Source: an uncultured Eubacteriales bacterium (lineage in GTDB: Bacteria > Bacillota > Clostridia > Oscillospirales > Acutalibacteraceae). From it: a stretch of DNA of 64,000 bases. The translations under genes were made by a program, and so were the position numbers. Below, one piece after another: positions 34,062 to 42,275 of the stretch (its first letter is position 1; every line of letters begins with the position of its first letter). The notes under the pieces were generated by a model. It was given only the letters and a program-made list of their open reading frames with translations, had not been told where the DNA came from and searched no databases. The stretch lies in contig CAKSDI010000002.1 of the NCBI GenBank assembly GCA_934445035.1, positions 281,595-345,594 on the forward strand, read 5' to 3'.

Positions 34062-34919
34062 ATGAGAAAAGATGGTGTAAGAGTCAAAAAAACCGATCCT
34101 ATGTATACTGTTGCGGCGTATATAATGGATAAGAGAATTGACGCCATGAATATGATCACCATTGATATGCCTATTGATCCGGTGCAGAAATATATCAATG
34201 AAAAAAGAAAAGAAGGTTTAAGTATCAGCCATATAGCGGTATTTTTGGCGGCTTATGTTAGAACTGTAGCAGAATTTCCTCTGCTTAACCGTTTTATTGT
34301 AAACAGAAAGCCCTATGCAAGAAACGAGCTGACAGTTTCAATGGTTGTGCTTAAAGCAGGAAAAATGGATCACGGCACTATGTCAAAAATGTATTTTTCC
34401 ACTAAAAACACCATTTTTGAAGTTAACGATATTATTAATTCCTATGTTGATGAAAACCGCAATGCCCCTGATAATAACGGTACTGAAAAAATGATAAAAT
34501 TCCTTTTGGGAATTCCGGGAATTCTCCCGATAGGCGTCGGAATTTTTAAATTTATGGATAAGCACGGCCTTTTGCCTAAAAAGATAATCGATATGTCGCC
34601 ATTCCACGCAAGCCTGCTTGTTTCGAACCTTGCTTCTATCAGAACCAATCATATTTATCACCATGTATATGAATTCGGAACTACGAGCGTCGGAATTACT
34701 ATGGGAAACACCAGAGAAGTTCCCAAAAAGAAAAACGGCGAGATAGTCTTTGAAAAATGTATGCCTTACGGTATAGTTATGGATGAAAGAATTTGCTCAG
34801 GAAGTTATTTCGCACTTGCTTTCAGAAAACTTAAAAAATATATGGCGGACCCGTCTTTGCTCGAATTACCGCCTGAAAACATAGAACCCGATCCGGATTT
34901 AAATAAAATTTTAGTTTAA
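34062..34919 (+). CDS. Stand-alone 2-oxoacid dehydrogenase E2-like acyltransferase, active site degenerate
   Basis: A 285-residue protein with the catalytic fold of E2/chloramphenicol acetyltransferases but no lipoyl or subunit-binding domain. The start is set at ATG because GGGGAGA is 8 nt away, versus 2-3 nt for the GTG at 34056. Family-like segments are ISHIAVFLAAYVRTVAEFPLLNRF and the C-terminal YGIVMDERICSGSYFALAF. In true E2 enzymes that last motif reads DHRxxDG. Here the catalytic His is Glu and the Asp is Ser, so acyl transfer by the usual chemistry is unlikely. No E1 or E3 genes are nearby. Similar orphan proteins occur in Clostridia; the role is unknown. Confidence 0.75.
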   Translation: MRKDGVRVKKTDPMYTVAAYIMDKRIDAMNMITIDMPIDPVQKYINEKRKEGLSISHIAVFLAAYVRTVAEFPLLNRFIVNRKPYARNELTVSMVVLKAGKMDHGTMSKMYFSTKNTIFEVNDIINSYVDENRNAPDNNGTEKMIKFLLGIPGILPIGVGIFKFMDKHGLLPKKIIDMSPFHASLLVSNLASIRTNHIYHHVYEFGTTSVGITMGNTREVPKKKNGEIVFEKCMPYGIVMDERICSGSYFALAFRKLKKYMADPSLLELPPENIEPDPDLNKILV

Positions 34920-34921
34920 TC

Positions 34922-34950
34922 TTGATTTTATGATAAAAATGTTTTAAAAT
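34922..34950 (+). promoter_or_regulatory. Promoter of the aldolase gene
   Basis: TTGATT, 17-bp spacer and TAAAAT, 31 bp before the ATG. TTTTGGAGG supplies a strong ribosome site 7 nt upstream of the start. Confidence 0.65.
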
Positions 34951-34981
34951 ATCTTTGTAATAAATTTTGGAGGTAATCTAA

Positions 34982-35845
34982 ATGTTAGTATCAGCAAAAG
35001 ATATGTTAACAAAGGCAAAAGCCGGCAAATATGCCGTAGGCCATTTTAACATCAACAATCTTGAGTGGACAAAAGCCATTCTTTTAACCGCTCAGGAGCT
35101 TAAATCGCCTGTAATTCTCGGCGTTTCCGAGGGCGCAGGAAAGTATATGTGCGGATATAAGACGATAGTCGGTATGGTTAACGGAATGCTCGAAGAGCTC
35201 AATATCACCGTTCCTGTTGCTCTTCATCTTGACCACGGCAGTTACGAAGGCGCAAAGGCTTGTATCGAAGCCGGATTTTCTTCCGTAATGTTTGACGGTT
35301 CTCATTATCCGATCGAAGAGAATGTTGAAAAAACAAAAGAGCTGGTTGAAACCTGCAATAAGCTCGGTCTTTCTTTGGAAGCAGAAGTCGGAGCTATCGG
35401 CGGCGAGGAAGACGGCGTTATCGGCGGCGGCGAAGTTGCAGATCCTAAGGAATGCAAAATGATCGCTGACCTCGGCGTTACAATGCTTGCAGCAGGTATC
35501 GGAAATATTCACGGTAAATATCCTGCTAATTGGACAGGCTTAAGATTTGATACTCTTGCCGCTATTCAGGAGCTCACCGGCACAATGCCGCTCGTTCTTC
35601 ACGGCGGAACAGGAATTCCTGCCGATATGATCAAAAAGGCAATTTCTCTCGGCGTTTCAAAGATCAATGTTAACACCGAGTGCCAGATAAGCTTCACCGA
35701 AGCAACACGCAAATATTTCGAAGAGGGTAAGGATCTCGTAGGAAAGGGATTTGACCCGAGAAAAGTTTTAGCTCCCGGATTTGAAGCTATCAAAGCAACA
35801 GTTAAAGAAAAAATGGAGCTTTTCGGATCGATCGGAAAAGCTTAA
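34982..35845 (+). CDS. fba: Class II fructose-bisphosphate aldolase
   Basis: A 287-residue zinc-dependent aldolase of glycolysis and gluconeogenesis (fructose 1,6-bisphosphate to dihydroxyacetone phosphate and glyceraldehyde 3-phosphate). The zinc and catalytic region is VALHLDHGSYEGAKAC. LEAEVGAIGGEEDGV, GIGNIHGKYP and LVLHGGTGIP hold further ligands and phosphate contacts, and KINVNTECQISFTEATRKY closes the site. Length and motifs are canonical. Codon use is biased towards a few C-ending codons, as expected for a highly expressed gene. It is monocistronic. Confidence 0.96.
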   Translation: MLVSAKDMLTKAKAGKYAVGHFNINNLEWTKAILLTAQELKSPVILGVSEGAGKYMCGYKTIVGMVNGMLEELNITVPVALHLDHGSYEGAKACIEAGFSSVMFDGSHYPIEENVEKTKELVETCNKLGLSLEAEVGAIGGEEDGVIGGGEVADPKECKMIADLGVTMLAAGIGNIHGKYPANWTGLRFDTLAAIQELTGTMPLVLHGGTGIPADMIKKAISLGVSKINVNTECQISFTEATRKYFEEGKDLVGKGFDPRKVLAPGFEAIKATVKEKMELFGSIGKA

Positions 35846-35853
35846 TTGAAAGT

Positions 35854-35884
35854 AAAAAAAGCAGTCGGTTTGACTGCTTTTTTT
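35854..35884 (+). terminator. Terminator of the aldolase gene
   Basis: AAAAAAGCAGTC / GACTGCTTTTTT stem with a 5-nt loop and a T run. Confidence 0.88.
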
Positions 35885-35901
35885 AAAAGGAATTTTTATT
35901 T

Positions 35902-36936
35902 ATGAAAGAATTGCATTTTAATGATTATCCCTTAAAGGTTTTCGGAGCGCCGCTTTTTGACTCCGATCAGCCTTTTTCAAGACTTCCTGACTTTGTTGCG
36001 GAAAAGATAAACAAAACAGCTGCCGGCTATTCAAAAAGATGTCCCGGCGCAAGATTAGCTTTCAGAACAAACGCTAAAGAATTTAAAATCAAAGCTAAGC
36101 TTAAAACTCTGTCTTTAGACCTCGGAATGTCAGTTTATCAGTGCCAGTCGTTTATGGTGCTGATAGGCGATAGGACAAAAGACCCTGTTTACTGCGGTAA
36201 TGTTGTTCCTAAAGACTATGAAAATAAGGAATTCGAAAAGGTCATCAAAAATCCTTTTGACAGCGGTGAAATAAGTGATGTCCTTATTTTTCTTCCGAGA
36301 AATGAGGTTATAGAAGATATTTCCGTTGTTTTTGAAGACGGAGATATTATCGAGCCTCCGACGCCGTATCTGCCCATTAAACCCGTTTTATATTACGGCT
36401 CTTCAATAACAGAGGGCGCCTGCGCTTCTATAATGAACGGCTATAATGCTATAATATCTAATCATCTAAATATTGATTATTATAATTTCGGGTTTTCAGG
36501 CTCTTGCCGCGGAGAGATCGAGCTTGCGGAATTTTTCGGAACTCTTGATATAAGCCTTTTTGTTTTTGATTATGATCATAATGCATCAAATGCTTTCGCG
36601 CTTGAAAATACTCACGAAATTTTCTTTAAGAAATTCAGAGCTTTAAAACCCGATATTCCGGTTATTATGATGAGTATGCCGGCGGCGGTTTATACCGAAG
36701 AAAATAAAAAGCGCAGGGAAGTTATTAAAAAAACTTTTCTTAATGCTCTAAATTCCGGAGATAAAAATGTTTATTTTATCGACGGTGAAAAGCATTACGG
36801 CGAAGTTGACCGAAATTTATGCTCTGTTGACGGAATTCACCCGAATGACCTCGGCTTTTACAGAATGGCAAAAAATGTCGAGCCTGTTATCAAAAAAGCG
36901 CTAGACAATACAATCAGGATACAACGCTTCTCATAG
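35902..36936 (+). CDS. SGNH/GDSL-like hydrolase
   Basis: A 344-residue cytoplasmic-looking protein (no signal peptide). An N-terminal beta-sandwich of about 160 residues is followed by an SGNH esterase domain. Visible blocks are the nucleophile motif YYGSSITEGA, the block II Gly in YYNFGFSGSCRGE, the block III Asn in DYDHNAS and the catalytic pair in DGIHPND. The likely activity is deacetylation of a carbohydrate, by analogy to similar two-domain proteins. The last 12 sense codons and the stop lie inside a terminal-inverted-repeat element, so the original C-terminus has probably been replaced. AAAAGGAA precedes the ATG. Confidence 0.82.
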   Translation: MKELHFNDYPLKVFGAPLFDSDQPFSRLPDFVAEKINKTAAGYSKRCPGARLAFRTNAKEFKIKAKLKTLSLDLGMSVYQCQSFMVLIGDRTKDPVYCGNVVPKDYENKEFEKVIKNPFDSGEISDVLIFLPRNEVIEDISVVFEDGDIIEPPTPYLPIKPVLYYGSSITEGACASIMNGYNAIISNHLNIDYYNFGFSGSCRGEIELAEFFGTLDISLFVFDYDHNASNAFALENTHEIFFKKFRALKPDIPVIMMSMPAAVYTEENKKRREVIKKTFLNALNSGDKNVYFIDGEKHYGEVDRNLCSVDGIHPNDLGFYRMAKNVEPVIKKALDNTIRIQRFS

Positions 36937-37176
36937 CGGAAAATTTGTCCGATTATATTGTCTCGTCATTTGAAATACGTCAGTATTCCTGCATTCCTCG
37001 ACTTCATAATCAAAAAAATTTTCTCGCTATGAGTCGAAGATTTTGTAAGAAAACGGCGCTGTTTAGCGGCGCGGCGCCCGACCGAAGAATACTGTCGTAT
37101 TGTGAGCGGAGGGCAACAATGCCGATAAATGCGCCGTTTCTTCAAAAAATCATTGTATCCTGATTGTATTGTCTAG
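36901..37176. repeat. 276-bp element with perfect 24-bp terminal inverted repeats (MITE-like)
   Basis: The left end (36901-36924, beginning CTAGACAATACAATC) is an exact reverse complement of the right end (37153-37176, ending GATTGTATTGTCTAG). Further inverted pairs lie inside. CTCATAGCG at 36930-36938 matches CGCTATGAG at 37025-37033. ATACGTCAGTATTC at 36975-36988 pairs with GAATACTGTCGTAT at 37087-37100 (one mismatch). AAGAAAACGGCGC at 37047-37059 pairs with GCGCCGTTTCTT at 37131-37142 (one gap). No transposase is encoded and the internal open frame shows no domain. The left end runs through the 3' end of the SGNH gene and supplies its stop codon. It fits a miniature mobile element or a structured RNA gene. 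It accounts for most of the 283-bp gap to the pyrophosphatase gene. Confidence 0.8.
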
Positions 37177-37190
37177 GTTTATAAAATTTA

Positions 37191-37218
37191 AGAAGTCTGC
37201 CTATCGGCAGACTTCTTT
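37191..37218. terminator. Terminator between SGNH and pyrophosphatase genes
   Basis: Perfect 11-bp stem AGAAGTCTGCC / GGCAGACTTCT with a TATC loop. A six-T run follows on the plus strand; the minus-strand tract is weaker. Confidence 0.85.
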
Positions 37219-37219
37219 T

Positions 37220-37750
37220 TTACTTCGCATAAGTTAAATTATAATTATCTATCGATTTTTGAATAATTTCTTTGGCGCTAAGCGCGTCTTTAACCTCATT
37301 TACAGCCGTTTCTTTTCCCTCAAGCTCTTTATAAACTCTGAAAAAATGCGACATTTCTTCAAATATGTGTTTCGGAATTTGTGATATGTCTTTATAAGAA
37401 TTATACATAGGATCGTTAAAAGGAATGGCTATGATCTTTTCGTCAAATCTTCCGTTATCGATCATATTTATAACACCTATCGGATAGCATCTGACAGTAG
37501 TCATAGGATAGAGGCTTTCCGAGCAGAAAACAAGCACATCTAAAGGATCGAGATCGTCGGCATAAGTCCTGGGGATAAATCCGTAGTTTGCGGGATAGTG
37601 AGTAGAAGTATAAAGAATTCTGTCGAGGATAAGCACGCCTGTCTGCTTATCAAGCTCATATTTGCATTTACTTCCTTTTCCTATTTCTATGACGGCGATA
37701 AAATCATCTTTTTTTATTCTGTCGGGATTAATATCGTGCCAAATATTCAT
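37220..37750 (-). CDS. ppa: Inorganic pyrophosphatase (family I, soluble)
   Basis: A 176-residue enzyme that hydrolyses pyrophosphate to drive biosynthetic reactions. Family I features include IEIGKGSKCKYELDKQTGVL, YPANYGFIPRTYADDLDPLDVLVF with the metal-binding aspartates, and GVINMIDNGRFDEKIIAIP. It is the third gene of a minus-strand operon, 5 nt after the ABC exporter gene. This is an unusual neighbourhood for a housekeeping pyrophosphatase. Confidence 0.95.
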   Translation of the reverse strand: MNIWHDINPDRIKKDDFIAVIEIGKGSKCKYELDKQTGVLILDRILYTSTHYPANYGFIPRTYADDLDPLDVLVFCSESLYPMTTVRCYPIGVINMIDNGRFDEKIIAIPFNDPMYNSYKDISQIPKHIFEEMSHFFRVYKELEGKETAVNEVKDALSAKEIIQKSIDNYNLTYAK

Positions 37751-37755
37751 AAAGT

Positions 37756-39369
37756 TTAAGCATTCCTTTCTTCTATTGTTCCGTTTTTAAATAAAAGTAT
37801 TTTATCGGGTTTTAAAGTTTCCGTTTTACGGTGGGTGATAAATATAACGGTTTTATCAGTCATATTTTTAATATTTTCAAGAATTTTTTGTTCTGTTTCC
37901 TTGTCAAGAGCCGAGGTCGATTCATCGAGCAGAAGAATAGGTGCGTCATAAATCAAAGCGCGCGCTATAGCAAGTCTTTGGATTTGACCCTCGCTTAAGC
38001 CCTGGCCTCTTTCTTTTAAAACCGTATCGATTCCTTTCGGCAGGGAAGATATGTAATCATAAATACCTGCGATTTTCAGCGCGCCGATTATTTTTTCTTC
38101 GGGTATATTTTTATTTAAAAAGGTTATGTTATCCTTTATTGTGCCGGAAATTATCATATTTCCCTGAGGAACATAAGAAAACAGCTTTCTTGTTTGCGCG
38201 CTGATATCATATTTTGAATTCACTTTAAGCGTTCCGGAAACAGGGGGATAAAGACCTAAAAGAAGCTTAAAAAGAGTGGTTTTTCCGCAGCCCGATTCGC
38301 CCTTTAATAATGTAACGGTGTTTTTTTTGATGGTAAAGCTTGAGTTTTTTAAAACCGTGTTATCTTTATAAGAAAAGCTTAAATCGCTGCAATTAAGCGA
38401 TTGGAATTCTTCGGTGATTTCATTTTCGGAAGAATTTTCATCGGGAATTAAGCTTATTTCCATTATTCTTTCAGCAGACGCCGTCATAGAATAAAACTTC
38501 GGAATAATTCCCGAAACATTTTGAAGAGGCGAGCGAAGAATGGTGATTATCTGCAGAAGATAATAGAGTGTGCCGTAGGAAACGCCGGCGGAAACCGCCC
38601 AAAGAATTATTCCGTAATACCCCAATGAAAAGCTTAAAAACAAGCTCAGCCCCATTACGGATGAGAATATTCTCTGCTTAATTCTTAATTTAAGGTTGTC
38701 CTCCATAATATCTGAAGCTTTTTCGGAAACCGAATTGCTTGCAGAAAAAGACTTTATAACTATTAAATTTTCGATACATTCCTGGTAAAACGATCTTGCT
38801 TCGCCCTCGGTTTTGACAACTTCTTTGTGCAGATATTTATATTTTTTGCTGAATATCCTGCCGAGCAGAGGAATTAAAAATCCAACAGCGAGAATAATAA
38901 CCGCAAGCAGATAGTTATGCCTTATAATCGCATAAAGACCTGCTATTATCTTTGTTAAGACAGTGCAGGTTTCGGGGATAAGCTCAACAGCGCCCTTGGC
39001 AACTTGTCCTACATCGTTAGTCATTTTATTTAGAAAATCACCCGAATGATATTTTTCAATTCCTGCGTATTCTTTGCCGCAAATATCAAAAAATATTTTC
39101 TGTCTTAATTTGATCGTGATAAGACCTGTGATCTTAACTGTCATAACCGATGAAAAAAGCTGTAAAATTACTTGTCCGAGAAGAATTGCTCCTATCAAAA
39201 TCGCCTTATTATAAAGGTCTTTCCCCGAATCGATAATTTTACTGCTTAAATCGGCAAGATAGATCAGCGACAGCGATAAAATTATATCGCAAACGGAAAC
39301 AAGTGCTATTTGTCCTATGAAATTTTTCAGGTTAGAATAGATCCATTTTACCGTTGATTTATTTTTCAT
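37756..39369 (-). CDS. ABC exporter, fused membrane and ATPase domains
   Basis: A 537-residue half-transporter. The N-terminal membrane domain (about residues 15-300) has five or six hydrophobic helices. The ATPase domain has Walker A GESGCGKTT, a Q-loop at SYVPQGNM, signature LSEGQIQRLAIARAL, Walker B ILLLDESTSALD and the switch histidine VIFITHRKTE. There is no peptidase C39 domain at the N-terminus. The start overlaps the end of the PqqD-like gene by 4 nt, so cargo is more likely a modified peptide or other PqqD-linked product than a general drug. A precursor peptide could not be found nearby. Confidence 0.88.
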   Translation of the reverse strand: MKNKSTVKWIYSNLKNFIGQIALVSVCDIILSLSLIYLADLSSKIIDSGKDLYNKAILIGAILLGQVILQLFSSVMTVKITGLITIKLRQKIFFDICGKEYAGIEKYHSGDFLNKMTNDVGQVAKGAVELIPETCTVLTKIIAGLYAIIRHNYLLAVIILAVGFLIPLLGRIFSKKYKYLHKEVVKTEGEARSFYQECIENLIVIKSFSASNSVSEKASDIMEDNLKLRIKQRIFSSVMGLSLFLSFSLGYYGIILWAVSAGVSYGTLYYLLQIITILRSPLQNVSGIIPKFYSMTASAERIMEISLIPDENSSENEITEEFQSLNCSDLSFSYKDNTVLKNSSFTIKKNTVTLLKGESGCGKTTLFKLLLGLYPPVSGTLKVNSKYDISAQTRKLFSYVPQGNMIISGTIKDNITFLNKNIPEEKIIGALKIAGIYDYISSLPKGIDTVLKERGQGLSEGQIQRLAIARALIYDAPILLLDESTSALDKETEQKILENIKNMTDKTVIFITHRKTETLKPDKILLFKNGTIEERNA

Positions 39370-39632
39370 TCTTCAAGTATACCGTTCTCTCTTAAAATTC
39401 TTAAAAACACATCTATCTCATTAAGTGCGAGAACCGATGAAATATTGAAAAAATCCGCTAAAGAATTAAAAAGCTGTTCGTTGGTTTTTTCACCGCTTTT
39501 AAGTTCCCGCCAAAGAAAGGCGGCGGAATTGTTAAGCTTGATAAGCTTATTAAAATGCAAAGACGGATCGGTACAAACAACTATATTTTCACCCGCAACA
39601 TTTTTAATATCGAAGCATTCTTTTATTTTCAC
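39366..39632 (-). CDS. PqqD-like (RRE-type) protein
   Basis: An 88-residue protein. The frame is open to 39662, but GGAGGG lies 6 nt before a GTG at this position, making GTG the better start (VKIKECFDIKNVAGENIVV). The sequence follows the PqqD/RRE pattern: beta strands first, then FNKLIKLNNSAAFLWRELKSGEKTNEQL with the conserved N-x-(T/S)-(A/G)-x2-(I/L)-W core, and a helical end. RRE domains bind leader peptides of ribosomal natural products for modifying enzymes. No radical SAM, transglutaminase or cyclase gene adjoins it, so its partner must be encoded elsewhere or the protein has another role. Confidence 0.78.
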   Translation of the reverse strand: MKIKECFDIKNVAGENIVVCTDPSLHFNKLIKLNNSAAFLWRELKSGEKTNEQLFNSLADFFNISSVLALNEIDVFLRILRENGILEE

Positions 39633-39676
39633 CGCAAACCCTCCAGATGTGAATAAATACACTTGCTTTTTTATTA

Positions 39677-39705
39677 ATTATATAATAAAATAAAATATAA
39701 TTCAA
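39677..39705 (-). promoter_or_regulatory. Promoter of the pqqD-like/ABC/ppa operon
   Basis: Minus-strand TTGAAT, 17-bp spacer and TATAAT, 45 bp before the GTG start. Confidence 0.65.
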
Positions 39706-39725
39706 GTCGGATAAGGAGATTAATT

Positions 39726-40223
39726 ATGGATACATTTCTTGAGCAATTAGTAGAAATGAAAAGGGGCGGAAAATACTATGCGCTTTTAGTCCTTTTGTGG
39801 GCAGCCGCGATAGCCGTTTCAGTCCTTTTGTTTCTTGTGTTTCCGCCTTTGGCATTAGTAGGCGCAGCTCTCGCTTTTTACGGAGCTTATTTTCTTTCTA
39901 AAATGCTGTTTGTGGAATATGAGTATATAATAACCAATGATTGCGCCGATATTGATAAAATCACAGGGAAAAGTTCAAGAAAAAGAGAATTAAGCTTTGA
40001 GCTCTCGGGAGTTGAAAGCATAGAAAAGTTTAATCCGCAGAAAAAATACGGCTCTGGGTTTTCAAAAAAAGTAGTTGCCGCTGATCTTAACGATCCTAAC
40101 GCGCTCGTTTTTATAATCAGAAAAGGCAATGAGAAAAATCTTCTTGTATTTGCACCTGACGACAGAATTAAAACCGCAATGAAAAAATTTATACCGAGAA
40201 CCGTCAGCGGTTCCTTGCTTTAA
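39726..40223 (+). CDS. Small two-helix membrane protein of unknown function
   Basis: A 165-residue protein. Residues 20-62 form two adjacent transmembrane helices (LVLLWAAAIAVSVLLFLVF and LALVGAALAFYGAYFL). The rest is a soluble, probably cytoplasmic domain with alternating beta pattern (YEYIITNDCADIDKITGKSS, then VFIIRKGNEKNLLVFAP). It resembles an uncharacterised family seen in Clostridia (perhaps DUF6106), but I cannot confirm this. AAGGAGA is well placed before the ATG. The nnrD gene starts 5 nt after its stop. Confidence 0.75.
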   Translation: MDTFLEQLVEMKRGGKYYALLVLLWAAAIAVSVLLFLVFPPLALVGAALAFYGAYFLSKMLFVEYEYIITNDCADIDKITGKSSRKRELSFELSGVESIEKFNPQKKYGSGFSKKVVAADLNDPNALVFIIRKGNEKNLLVFAPDDRIKTAMKKFIPRTVSGSLL

Positions 40224-40228
40224 AAAAG

Positions 40229-41095
40229 ATGAATAGTAAAGAGTATGCTTATGGTTTGTGTAAAATTACAAAAACCGTAAAAAGAGAAAAAAATTCTCAT
40301 AAAGGGACTTTCGGCACGGTGCTTTCTATCTGTGGAAGTTACGGATTTTGCGGAGCCTCTGTGCTTTCGGCAAAAGCCGCTTTAAGATCGGGAGCAGGGC
40401 TTATAAAAGCTTTTATCTGCGATAAAAATTATAGCGCTTTTTGCTCTGCTTTAAGCGAAGCGGTCGTAATTCCTTGTAAAACGGGGAATAGCGGAGAGCC
40501 TGTGATCGAAGAAAGCTTGCTCATAAAAGAGCTTAAAAATTGCAGTAGCGTGCTTTTCGGCTGCGGAATAGGGAAATCCGATAATATTAAAAAAAGCCTT
40601 GTAACTGTTTTTGAAAATTCTTCCTCTCCGATAATTCTTGACGCCGACGGAATAAATCTCTTGTCTATGGATATAAATATAATCAAGGGAATAAAAGCTC
40701 CATTGATTATTACGCCTCATCCTAAAGAAATGTCAAGACTGACAAATTTAAGCGTAGAAGAAATTCAAAACGATAGGATAGGCACAGCCCGCAGATTTGC
40801 AAAAGATTATAACTGCACCGTGGTACTTAAAGGCTGTAATACCGTCGTAGCACTGCCAAGTGGCGAAGTGCTTTTAAACAAAACAGGAAACCCCGGTATG
40901 GCAACGGGCGGAAGCGGCGATGTGCTTGCAGGAATTATCGCTTCGCTTTCGGCACAGGGATATTCTGAAAAAGACGCGGCTGTGACGGGCGTATATGTCC
41001 ATTCATTTGCTGCGGATATTGCGGCAAAAAAATATACCGAACGGTCGCTTTTGCCGTCGGATATTATTGAGGAGCTTAAAAATATTTCCTATTAA
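40229..41095 (+). CDS. nnrD: ADP-dependent NAD(P)H-hydrate dehydratase
   Basis: A 288-residue ribokinase-fold enzyme that repairs hydrated NAD(P)H. The pattern includes GTFGTVLSICGSYGFCGASVLSAKAALRSGAGLI, VLFGCGIGKSDNI, LIITPHPKEMSRL and the nucleotide-site motif NPGMATGGSGDVLAGIIASL. It contains only the dehydratase half; the NnrE epimerase domain often fused to it is absent. The ribosome site is poor (AAAAAAGA), so translation probably relies on coupling to the preceding gene, 5 nt upstream. Confidence 0.92.
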   Translation: MNSKEYAYGLCKITKTVKREKNSHKGTFGTVLSICGSYGFCGASVLSAKAALRSGAGLIKAFICDKNYSAFCSALSEAVVIPCKTGNSGEPVIEESLLIKELKNCSSVLFGCGIGKSDNIKKSLVTVFENSSSPIILDADGINLLSMDINIIKGIKAPLIITPHPKEMSRLTNLSVEEIQNDRIGTARRFAKDYNCTVVLKGCNTVVALPSGEVLLNKTGNPGMATGGSGDVLAGIIASLSAQGYSEKDAAVTGVYVHSFAADIAAKKYTERSLLPSDIIEELKNISY

Positions 41096-41112
41096 ATTTT
41101 AGGAGAGATTTT

Positions 41113-41595
41113 TTGAAAAAGCTTTTAATGCCTTTACTTGTTCTTTTTATTTTTTGCGGATGCTCTTCAAAAAATGCGAGCAACCCCGCAGTTTCGGGAA
41201 TTGAATTTGACGCAAAGATCACCTATAACGACAATTCGTATGTCTGCTCGATAGAGCTTGAAAACTCGGGAGATATGAAAGCCGAGGTTAAAAAACCGTC
41301 AAATCTTGCAGGACTCAAAGTTTTAAGAAAAGACGGAAAGACCACTGCCGAATATCTCGGTATCAAGCAGGAAATAGACTGTCTGTCCGTAGATAATGCA
41401 GCGGATATCATTCTTAAATGTTATAATTCGGTGGCTGACGGCGAAAAAGACGGCAACGACAATTATACAAGCTCCGGCAAAATAGGGGATATTGAATATG
41501 TTTACACCTATTCGCCTTTAGGGCTTCCTATCTCGCTTTCTGTTCCCGATAAAAATTTAAAAGCCGAGTTTTATAATGTAACAGCAGAAAAATAA
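41113..41595 (+). CDS. Small lipoprotein of unknown function (TTG start)
   Basis: A 160-residue protein starting at TTG, supported by AGGAGA with 6-nt spacing and by an immediate lipoprotein signal MKKLLMPLLVLFIFCGC with the acylated Cys at 17. The mature part is beta-rich (VSGIEFDAKITYNDNSYVCSIELENSGDMKAEV) and may be a small beta-barrel or sandwich. No family is recognised with certainty. It is the last gene of the run that starts with the small membrane protein. Confidence 0.75.
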   Translation: MKKLLMPLLVLFIFCGCSSKNASNPAVSGIEFDAKITYNDNSYVCSIELENSGDMKAEVKKPSNLAGLKVLRKDGKTTAEYLGIKQEIDCLSVDNAADIILKCYNSVADGEKDGNDNYTSSGKIGDIEYVYTYSPLGLPISLSVPDKNLKAEFYNVTAEK

Positions 41596-41622
41596 AAAAT
41601 GCCGCTTAAAACGGCATTTTTT
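41595..41622. terminator. Bidirectional terminator
   Basis: AAAAATGCCG / CGGCATTTTT with a 7-nt loop and T runs on both strands. It separates the lipoprotein and the DivIVA-like gene. Confidence 0.85.
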
Positions 41623-42169
41623 ATTTAGTAATATTATTCACATATTCGGAAATTTCTTCGGTTTTCCTAATAGCTTCGCTTTCTTTGCTCTTTATTTCTT
41701 CTTTGGCAATATTAAGCGAATTTGAAAGCTTATCGATATTATCCGTAAATTCTTCGGTGGTTTTTATAAGGTTTGATTTGATACTGTCAAGTGTTTGATG
41801 AGCGGTATCGATAGAATTGAAGTTCTTCTCAATTTCTTCTTTAACAGCCGCTAAGTTTTCTTCGCTTGATTTTATCACGGAGCGGGCATTCGACTGAGCG
41901 ACAAGATAAAGCTTTCCGATGTTTTTGGACATCTGATCGATCTGCGCTTTTTTACTTTCATAGCTTTCAAGCTTAGCTTTGATATTTTCTTTTGAATTTT
42001 CAAGCTCCGAGATCTTATTTTCAAGCTCGGAAATAGTATCGTTAAGATCTGCGATTTGGGATTTTAGTTCTTTTTCTTCCGCCGCAAAATCTTTATGTGA
42101 TTTTTCTATGTAGGAAAGAACATCTTCACAATTAAAACCGAAAAAAGATTTTCTGAATCCGATCGACAT
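41621..42169 (-). CDS. DivIVA-like coiled-coil protein
   Basis: A 182-residue protein. The ATG at 42178 abuts AAAAGG, so the next ATG, 9 nt away, is chosen. The start IGFRKSFFGFNCEDVLSYIEK matches the N-terminal membrane-binding motif of DivIVA/GpsB-type proteins. It is followed by heptad-rich coiled coil to about residue 70 and further long helices to the end. The protein probably assembles at curved membranes or at division or sporulation sites. Its cell-biological role is not shown by context. Confidence 0.75.
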   Translation of the reverse strand: MSIGFRKSFFGFNCEDVLSYIEKSHKDFAAEEKELKSQIADLNDTISELENKISELENSKENIKAKLESYESKKAQIDQMSKNIGKLYLVAQSNARSVIKSSEENLAAVKEEIEKNFNSIDTAHQTLDSIKSNLIKTTEEFTDNIDKLSNSLNIAKEEIKSKESEAIRKTEEISEYVNNITK

Positions 42170-42275
42170 TTTATTCATCCTTTTATCTTTAATAATATTA
42201 TTTTATATGCTTACGCTCTTTTTGTCAATAAATAAATTATTTTGTTAAATTTTTATTAAGTATCTTGAAAACTCA

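Noticed and set aside
36945..37163. 72-codon open frame inside the terminal-inverted-repeat element
   Set aside because: No ribosome site, no hydrophobic or domain pattern, and it is made of the internal inverted repeats.
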